5,784 nt of DNA from assembly GCA_023391535.1 (NCBI GenBank), contig JAEWAU010000055.1, positions 1 to 5,784 of the forward strand. Direction: 5' to 3'. The stretch is from Bacillota bacterium (GTDB taxonomy: Bacteria; Bacillota; Clostridia; Oscillospirales; Ethanoligenentaceae). The first letter of the stretch is position 1; every line of letters starts with the position of its first letter. The notes below the pieces were generated by a model that was not told the DNA's origin, did not search any database, and saw nothing but the letters and a program-made list of their open reading frames with translations. A program made the translations under genes and the position numbers. This document shows, in pieces, positions 1 through 5,784 of this stretch.

Positions 1-2188
<2,188 letters not shown>

Positions 2189-2256
2189 TTGGAAACGCGC
2201 CCGCCCGTATACTTCGGCAGGCCCGATAAACGGCTGTCGATTCAGAGCGGCGAAAA

Positions 2257-2265
2257 TGGTATAAT
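2257..2265 (+). promoter_or_regulatory. Extended -10 promoter for the two-component operon
   Basis: TGGTATAAT is a perfect TGn extended -10 element with a perfect TATAAT hexamer at 2260-2265. The best -35 at 17-base spacing is TCGATT (2237-2242), which matches only three of six consensus bases, so the TGn extension probably carries recognition. The expected transcription start is near 2272, inside an A7 run (2269-2275). This gives a leader of about 52 bases and suggests the regulator-kinase pair can be expressed independently of copA. I saw no convincing CsoR- or CopY-type operator around it. Confidence 0.7.
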
Positions 2266-2272
2266 AAGAAAA

Positions 2273-2307
2273 AAAGGACAGAAGCTCCGGCGGGGGCTTC
2301 TGCCTTT
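2273..2307 (+). terminator. Stem-loop between copA and the regulator: terminator or leader hairpin
   Basis: CAGAAGCTCC (2279-2288) pairs with GGGGCTTCTG (2293-2302) around a GGCG loop, with one G-U pair. The stem extends past a bulged A2278 through AAAGG/CCTTT (2273-2277 with 2303-2307). As a plus-strand terminator for copA its T run is short. On the minus strand it is followed by a T7 run, which would stop antisense transcription. Because the predicted start of the downstream promoter is near 2272, the same hairpin would also form the very 5' end of the regulator mRNA. The structure is clear but its role is not. Confidence 0.55.
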
Positions 2308-2313
2308 CGATTC

Positions 2314-2320
2314 GGGTGAT
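2314..2320 (+). promoter_or_regulatory. Shine-Dalgarno sequence of the response regulator
   Basis: GGGTGAT matches the right-hand part of the extended anti-SD complement (GGAGGTGAT). It ends three bases before the ATG at 2324, which puts the missing GGAGG core at normal distance. It supports 2324 as the start. Confidence 0.55.
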
Positions 2321-2323
2321 TGA

Positions 2324-3016
2324 ATGACTGCGGAAACCAGGCGCGTCCTCGTTGTGGATGACGAAGCGAAAATCGTGAATGTGGTAAAATCCTATCTGGA
2401 AAAGAACGGTTTCGCGGTCGCTACAGCCTGCGGCGGCAGGGAAGCCCTCGAAAAGTTCCGTCAAGAGAATCCGTCCCTGATCATCCTGGACTGGATGCTC
2501 CCGGATATCTCCGGCGAGGAAATCTGCCGGACGATCCGGAAAACGTCCGCGGTGCCGGTCATTATGCTGACCGCGCGTGTGGAGGAAGAAAACATTCTGG
2601 AAGGCTTTCGGTTTGGCGCGGACGATTACGTCGTAAAGCCCTTCAGCCCGCGGCAGCTTGTCGCACGGGTGAAAGCCGTGCTGCGCCGCGCGGGCGGGGA
2701 ACCGTGTTCCGCGTTGGCCTTCGGCGGCGGCGAACTGGTGATCGACCTCGACAGCAGGGAAATTCGGAAAGACGGAACGCGCGTGAGCCTGACCCCGAAC
2801 GAATTCAGAATCGTATGCACGCTTGCGCAGCACCCCAAAAAGGTTTTTACGCGGGAAGAGCTGATTTCCGCGGCAATAGGGGACGATTTCGAGGGCTTCG
2901 ACCGCGTCGTCGATTCGCACATCAAGAATATGCGGCAAAAGCTCGAAACGGACCCAAAAAATCCGCGGTATATCCTCACCGTGCACGGCGTCGGCTATAA
3001 GTTTGGAGGCAGCTGA
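2324..3016 (+). CDS. OmpR/PhoB-family response regulator
   Basis: Cytoplasmic transcription factor, 230 residues, the usual length for the family. The receiver domain (about 7-118) has the acidic pair Asp12-Asp13, the phosphoacceptor Asp56 (in LIILDWMLP), the switch Thr83 and the conserved Lys105-Pro106. The C-terminal winged-helix domain (about 130-228) shows LTPNEFRIVCTL, the recognition-helix region RVVDSHIKNMRQKL and the closing YILTVHGVGYKF. All phosphorylation residues are present, so it should be a conventional regulator that is phosphorylated by the kinase encoded directly downstream and binds direct-repeat DNA as a dimer. It sits behind its own promoter, 135 bases after copA. Control of copA or other metal-resistance genes is plausible from context only, and target genes cannot be read from this window. 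Confidence 0.95.
   Translation: MTAETRRVLVVDDEAKIVNVVKSYLEKNGFAVATACGGREALEKFRQENPSLIILDWMLPDISGEEICRTIRKTSAVPVIMLTARVEEENILEGFRFGADDYVVKPFSPRQLVARVKAVLRRAGGEPCSALAFGGGELVIDLDSREIRKDGTRVSLTPNEFRIVCTLAQHPKKVFTREELISAAIGDDFEGFDRVVDSHIKNMRQKLETDPKNPRYILTVHGVGYKFGGS
3005..3009 (+). promoter_or_regulatory. Shine-Dalgarno of the kinase inside the regulator's 3' end
   Basis: A perfect GGAGG lies seven bases before the ATG at 3017, within the last codons of the regulator. The regulator's TGA (3014-3016) abuts that ATG with no gap, the classic arrangement for coupled translation of a regulator and its kinase. It fixes the kinase start. Confidence 0.8.
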
Positions 3017-4453
3017 ATGAAGGGGAACAGCCTTCGCACCAGATTATCTCTGACTTACGCCGTGCTGGCTCTTTTGCTGGTCGGGAGCGTCAGCTTCTTT
3101 GTCAATTATTTTTTCAAACTTCAGTTCAACGATTATGTGGTCGCGCAGCAGAAGCAGACAAACCAGAATATCGTGAATTTGGTGGACCGGCAATTCGACG
3201 CCTCCACCGGGGAATGGAACGAGAACGCCATTGAAAATATCGGCATGAGCGCGCTTGACCAGGGGATCATCCTCAAAGTGAAGGATCTCGCCGGCAACAC
3301 CGTTTGGGACGCCACGGTTCACAACAACGGCCTTTGCATGCAGATGCTGATGCAGATGGAAAAGTATACGGAAAGCCAGAATCCCAGCCTGAAGGGCGGC
3401 TACGTTCAGACGCGCTACGAGCTTTCCGATAATTTGAGGCAGATCGGGGAAGCGGATATCGGCTATTACGGTCCCTTCTACTACACGAGCAACGACGTCA
3501 GCTTTTTAAGCCGCATCAATTCGATTCTGGGCGCGGTGGGCGCGGCATCGCTGCTTCTGGCGCTGCTTCTGGGCGCGGTGATGTCCGCGCGGATCAGCCG
3601 CCCGATTGCGAAGGCGGTGGATGCCGCGTCGGAGATCGCGCGGGGCAATTATAAAGAGAGAGTCAAAGAGACCTCCACCACGCGCGAAATTCTGCAATTA
3701 AGCGCCGCAGTCAACAATCTGGCCGATTCGCTTGAAAAGCAGCAGAAGCTGCGCAAAACGATGGCGGCCGACGTTTCACACGAGCTGCGCACGCCGCTTG
3801 CGAGCCTGCAGAGCGCGCTCGAAGCGATGATCGACGGCGTCTGGGAGCCGACCGGCGAGCGGCTGGAAAGCTGCCATGAGGAGATCGTACGGATCGGCCG
3901 GCTCGTCGGCGACCTGGAAAGGCTCGAACGGGCCGAAGCGGAGAACGCCGTGCTGAACCCGGAGGAGTTTGATCTGGCGGTGCTCGTGCGGCATATCGTC
4001 CACAACTTCGAACCCGATTTTTACAAAAAAGGCGTATCCCTGAGCCTGGCCGGCGATTCGGCGGTTCTCTTGGCCGACAAAGACAAGATCAGCCAGGTCG
4101 CCGTGAACCTCGTTTCCAACGCGCTGAAATATACGCCCGAAGGCGGGCGGGTAGAAGTTGTGACGCGAAACGCGGAAGACGCGGCCGAGCTCATTGTCCG
4201 CGACAACGGCAACGCAATCCCGCCCGAAGACCTTCCGAACATCTTCGAGCGGTTCTATCGGGCGGATAAATCACGCAACCGGCTCACGGGAGGCTCCGGG
4301 CTGGGTCTGTCGATCGTCAGAGCGATTGTGGAGGCGCACGGGGGAAGCATCGGCGTAACGAGCGAACCGGGCGCGGGCACCGTGTTCACCGTAAAGCTGC
4401 CAAAGCTGCCGGGCAAACACGGCGTGCGCTACGGCAATTCCATAAAAGCTTGA
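3017..4453 (+). CDS. Membrane sensor histidine kinase, possible Cu/Ag sensor
   Basis: 478-residue partner of the regulator just upstream. Order: TM1 (about 13-33), an extracytoplasmic sensor of about 130 residues (34-166), TM2 (about 167-190), HAMP (about 191-243), the HisKA dimerisation helix with phospho-acceptor His255 in VSHELRTPL, then the ATPase domain. The latter has the N box with Asn368 (NLVSNALKYT), the G1 box at Asp396, the F box FERFYRADKSR (410-420) and the G2 box GGSGLGLSI (425-433). The G1 box reads DNGNA rather than the usual DxGxG, a Gly-to-Ala change at 400. The sensor contains His102, Cys107 and Met108, 110, 112 and 114, a cluster suited to soft metals. From memory, its HNNGLC and GYYGPFY segments also occur in many clostridial kinases of unknown signal, so metal specificity is inferred from the Met pattern and copA proximity, not shown. 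Confidence 0.93.
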   Translation: MKGNSLRTRLSLTYAVLALLLVGSVSFFVNYFFKLQFNDYVVAQQKQTNQNIVNLVDRQFDASTGEWNENAIENIGMSALDQGIILKVKDLAGNTVWDATVHNNGLCMQMLMQMEKYTESQNPSLKGGYVQTRYELSDNLRQIGEADIGYYGPFYYTSNDVSFLSRINSILGAVGAASLLLALLLGAVMSARISRPIAKAVDAASEIARGNYKERVKETSTTREILQLSAAVNNLADSLEKQQKLRKTMAADVSHELRTPLASLQSALEAMIDGVWEPTGERLESCHEEIVRIGRLVGDLERLERAEAENAVLNPEEFDLAVLVRHIVHNFEPDFYKKGVSLSLAGDSAVLLADKDKISQVAVNLVSNALKYTPEGGRVEVVTRNAEDAAELIVRDNGNAIPPEDLPNIFERFYRADKSRNRLTGGSGLGLSIVRAIVEAHGGSIGVTSEPGAGTVFTVKLPKLPGKHGVRYGNSIKA

Positions 4454-4472
4454 GCGAAGCTGCGCTTTTTTT
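4444..4472 (+). terminator. Rho-independent terminator overlapping the kinase stop
   Basis: AAAAGC (4444-4449) pairs with GCTTTT (4464-4469), with an inner AGC-GAA-GCT mini-hairpin (4453-4461), and runs into a T7 tract (4466-4472). The stem has an internal loop, so it is imperfect. An alternative five-pair stem AGCTT/AAGCT (4447-4461) is also possible. It overlaps the last codons and the TGA of the kinase gene. Confidence 0.5.
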
Positions 4473-4490
4473 GATGCGGCGAAACGCTTC

Positions 4491-4520
4491 GGAAAAAACC
4501 CGCGTTTTTACGGTTCGGGT
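4491..4520 (-). terminator. Minus-strand terminator after ywbE
   Basis: On the minus strand ACCCG (4520-4516) pairs with CGGGT (4502-4498) across a 13-base loop and is followed at once by five more Ts (4497-4493). The stem is short and the loop large, so it is modest. Its position some 35 bases past the ywbE stop and its T tract fit an end-of-gene signal. Confidence 0.4.
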
Positions 4521-4551
4521 GCGGCATACCGGCACTGCCCCCCTTTTTTTT
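4517..4551 (+). terminator. Second plus-strand terminator at the convergent junction
   Basis: A GC-rich hairpin with a CATA loop (4525-4528) is built from GG/CC (4523-4524 with 4529-4530), GTGC/GCAC (4519-4522 with 4532-4535) and an outer GG/CC pair, with small bulges. It is followed by a C run and T8 (4544-4551). It would catch read-through from the kinase gene before it enters the opposing ywbE gene, whose stop is at 4555. Confidence 0.45.
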
Positions 4552-4554
4552 CGC

Positions 4555-4764
4555 CTATTTTTCCGAGCCTTCCCAGATGGCCTGAACCCGGCCCACCAGA
4601 TCGTCTTCCTCGAGCATCACTTTAATCCCGTGGGGATGGGTGGAACTGTTCGTCAATATGCGCTTTACGTGCCCGCGGGTCAGCTTTCCGGTGGGCTGGT
4701 CCTTTTTCAGCACGATATCCACCAGCATTCCGATTTTGATGTCGTTTCTGTTTTTTCCATCCAT
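4555..4764 (-). CDS. ywbE: YwbE-family small conserved protein (DUF2196)
   Basis: A 69-residue soluble protein of the YwbE family, whose role is not established. The core VDIVLKKDQPTGKLTRGHVKRIL followed by LTNSSTHPHGIKVMLE and VGRVQAIW is the family signature as I recall it, and the length is close to that of Bacillus YwbE. I chose the ATG at 4764 because family members start just before a DGKNRNDIK-like segment and because AAAGGG (minus strand, 4779-4774) lies nine bases upstream. In-frame upstream starts exist at ATG 4782 and TTG 4809 but would add residues not typical of the family. The compact basic, beta-rich sequence could suit nucleic-acid or ribosome binding, but that is speculation. 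It is convergent with the kinase gene and follows an unusually structured 5' region. Confidence 0.85.
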   Translation of the reverse strand: MDGKNRNDIKIGMLVDIVLKKDQPTGKLTRGHVKRILTNSSTHPHGIKVMLEEDDLVGRVQAIWEGSEK

Positions 4765-4852
4765 AATATCCGGCCCTTTCATGAAGCGTATGGAATCAGC
4801 AAAGGACAAATGAGCGCGAAAAAAGCTCGTGCCTGCGGCAATTTAAACATGC

Positions 4853-4925
4853 CGCGGACGGTTCGGCCGCCCGCGCACCGGCGATATGCCTGCGGTGAAC
4901 GGGCCGCCCAACCGGACTCCCGTTC
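4853..4925 (-). ncRNA. Candidate structured leader RNA: three adjoining hairpins upstream of ywbE
   Basis: On the minus strand three stem-loops lie end to end. The first is GAACGGG/CCCGTTC (4925-4919 with 4903-4897), holding an inner CCG/CGG stem. The second is CACCG/CGGTG (4897-4893 with 4880-4876). The third is a nine-pair stem CGCGGGCGG/CCGTCCGCG (4875-4867 with 4861-4853) with loop CCGAA. The third stem has a U-G pair on this strand but an A-C mismatch on the plus strand, which favours minus-strand RNA. It does not match a riboswitch class that I can name. In GC-rich DNA some pairing arises by chance, so the RNA call is tentative. Confidence 0.35.
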
Positions 4926-4989
4926 CCAATTGGAATAGCTGTAGAATATCAGAATACCGCCCGCGTATGAACGGGATATGAACGCTCCG

Positions 4990-5013
4990 AATAAATTCCG
5001 ACGTTTCCGCCGG
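4990..5013 (-). terminator. Rho-independent terminator after the DUF421 gene
   Basis: On the minus strand CCGGCG (5013-5008) pairs with CGTCGG (5003-4998) around a GAAA tetraloop, followed by the T-rich AATTTATT (4997-4990). One pair is G-U on the minus strand and a mismatch on the plus strand, so the hairpin is oriented for the membrane-protein gene, whose stop lies 15 bases before it. It implies that ywbE has its own promoter. Confidence 0.55.
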
Positions 5014-5028
5014 CCCGGAGTACCGCGC

Positions 5029-5721
5029 TCACATCGATTCCCGATAGGTTGAGACGAACAGCCTGCCCGAGGTGCCGACCGCCGCGTAAAAAACCTGCGC
5101 AGCGTCCCCCACGCTACAGGCATGCAGCTGCTCGGCCAGCCAAGCCCTGTCATGGCCGCTCATGCTCAAATTCGGCTCCAATATTTTTCCGTCTATGATA
5201 ATATCGATCGGGAATACGCTCTCGCTTTTCGGAATGTTCATTTCGCCCGCCGTGGCCGGCTGCCGTTCGGGCTTGAGCAGCACCGAAAGCTGCCCGTCGT
5301 TTTCAATCACGGCGTAATCGACCGTATCCACATCGAAAATGTTTTTTTGCCGCAACAGCATGAGAAGCTTGCTGATGCTGATTCTTGTTTTTGTTAAATT
5401 GGCCTTTTGCAGCCTGCCTTTCCAGATGACAAGGACGGGTTCGCCTTCTTCCAGCTTGCGGAACAGGGAACTTTTGATATTCAGGAGATCGGTAAGCAGC
5501 ACAAGGCCGGTGATGGTGACCGAGGCGACGATGCCCAGCAACAGGGAGCTTTCATTTCCAAGCGAGATGCGCACCGCCAGAGATCCGAGCGCAATGCCCA
5601 CGACAAAATCGAAAAACGTGATCCGGGAGAGGAGTTTGCGCCCGATGATCCGTCCTAAAATCAGCAGGACAAGATAGGCGACGATGCTTCTCAGCACCGT
5701 GAATGCGATTTTGATGATCAT
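5029..5721 (-). CDS. YetF/DUF421-family membrane protein
   Basis: 230-residue inner-membrane protein of the YetF/DUF421 family, whose biochemical role is not settled. The N-terminus has three hydrophobic segments (about 6-24, 37-52 and 58-80), with the family-type stretch LGRIIGRKLLSRITFFDFVVG before and into the second. A soluble domain follows (about 88-152), with GEPVLVIWKGRLQKANL, LLRQKNIFDVDTVDYAVIE and LSVLLKPERQP, the characteristic YetF core. A second soluble part (about 170-228) has PIDIIIDGKILEPNL and ends LFVSTYRESM. The length is normal for the family, and start and stop are intact. GGAAG on the minus strand (5736-5732) lies ten bases before the ATG at 5721, a fair if slightly distant Shine-Dalgarno. 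The promoter must lie close to or beyond the right edge. Some relatives in spore formers have spore-linked roles, but nothing here shows that. Confidence 0.88.
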   Translation of the reverse strand: MIIKIAFTVLRSIVAYLVLLILGRIIGRKLLSRITFFDFVVGIALGSLAVRISLGNESSLLLGIVASVTITGLVLLTDLLNIKSSLFRKLEEGEPVLVIWKGRLQKANLTKTRISISKLLMLLRQKNIFDVDTVDYAVIENDGQLSVLLKPERQPATAGEMNIPKSESVFPIDIIIDGKILEPNLSMSGHDRAWLAEQLHACSVGDAAQVFYAAVGTSGRLFVSTYRESM

Positions 5722-5751
5722 AAGCGCACCGCTTCCGTTTCCGTAATGCTT

Positions 5752-5770
5752 CCCGCGCGGGCGCCGGCGC
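5752..5770. repeat. Two overlapping 10-bp palindromes upstream of the DUF421 gene
   Basis: CCCGCGCGGG (5752-5761) and GCGCCGGCGC (5761-5770) are each perfect palindromes sharing base 5761. They begin about 30 bases before the DUF421 start codon on the minus strand. They could be a protein-binding site or an RNA hairpin in its leader, or simply a by-product of an almost pure G+C stretch. Confidence 0.3.
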
Positions 5771-5784
5771 GTTTGGGGCGGGGG

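Larger units (their letters stand above)
4765..5028 (-). other. 264-base intergenic region between the DUF421 gene and ywbE
   Basis: No credible coding sequence is seen. Reading the minus strand from 5028 down: a hairpin terminator (4990-5013), a weak promoter-like pair (TTCATA 4971-4966, 17-base spacer, TATTCT 4948-4943, each four of six matches), a CCAATTGG palindrome (4926-4933), abutting GC-rich hairpins (4853-4925), a further stem GCGGCA/TGCCGC (4835-4840 with 4850-4855) and a T6 run (4824-4819) before the ywbE start. The layout is that of a long, structured leader or a small RNA gene. Confidence 0.5.

Noticed and set aside
2189..2256. Possible CopY (TACAnnTGTA) or CsoR operator between copA and the regulator
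   Set aside because: No such motif is present. The GTATAC at 2207-2212 is a bare 6-bp palindrome without the expected flanking arms.
4555..4809. Longer 84-codon form of ywbE starting at TTG 4809
   Set aside because: The added 15 residues are not typical of the family, the start is a rare TTG without a clear Shine-Dalgarno, and the ATG at 4764 has AAAGGG at suitable spacing.
4853..4933. Resemblance of the minus-strand GGGAACGGGAGTCCGG stretch to the start of a cobalamin riboswitch
   Set aside because: Only short GGGAA- and AGTCC-like pieces match. The conserved core and the downstream B12-box elements are not present in order, and ywbE is not a cobalamin gene.
4450..4938. A 162-codon plus-strand open frame after the kinase
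   Set aside because: It covers the terminator cluster and the antisense of ywbE, whose minus-strand translation matches a known family. No ribosome-binding site or domain supports the plus-strand frame.
4779..5153. A 124-codon minus-strand open frame overlapping the end of the DUF421 gene and the intergenic region
   Set aside because: It is in a different frame from the well-supported DUF421 gene, crosses that gene's terminator and the hairpin region, and has no recognisable domain.

Overview
The window looks like a chromosomal segment from a moderately GC-rich Bacillota bacterium, most likely a clostridial lineage such as the Oscillospiraceae/Ruminococcaceae. This is inferred from protein style: a CopA-type ATPase, an OmpR/PhoB regulator with a two-membrane-segment kinase, a YwbE-family small protein and a YetF/DUF421 membrane protein. 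Low-GC-type promoter and terminator signals also fit, but no marker gene fixes the taxon. I see no mobile element, CRISPR array, rRNA or tRNA.

Left half, plus strand. Positions 1-2188 hold almost all of a copper-exporting P1B-1 ATPase (copA), cut at its 5' end inside the N-terminal metal-binding domain. A 135-base gap follows, with a perfect extended -10 promoter element (2257-2265), a strong stem-loop (2273-2307) and a Shine-Dalgarno sequence. These lead into a response regulator (2324-3016) and a sensor histidine kinase (3017-4453). The kinase start codon directly abuts the regulator stop codon, so the pair is one translationally coupled unit. The kinase's extracytoplasmic domain carries a His/Cys/Met cluster with alternating methionines. 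Together with the neighbouring copA, this makes copper (or silver) sensing a reasonable but unproven hypothesis.

Middle, 4444-4554. This is a convergent junction dense in terminator-like hairpins. Two read on the plus strand after the kinase, and one reads on the minus strand after the small gene that follows.

Right half, minus strand. A YwbE-family small protein (preferred start 4764, end 4555) lies downstream of a YetF/DUF421 membrane protein (5721-5029). The 264 bases between them hold a minus-strand terminator with a GAAA loop right after the membrane-protein gene. They also hold a weak candidate promoter and then a run of back-to-back GC-rich hairpins (4853-4925) whose G-U pairing favours RNA made from the minus strand. 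This is the least explained part of the window and a candidate structured leader or small RNA.

Functionally, the plus-strand block fits a metal-efflux pump next to a possible metal-responsive two-component system. The minus-strand genes appear unrelated. Most of the window is ordinary. The points worth a second look are the kinase sensor cluster, an altered G1 box in the kinase, the hairpin leader before the regulator, and the structured region upstream of ywbE.
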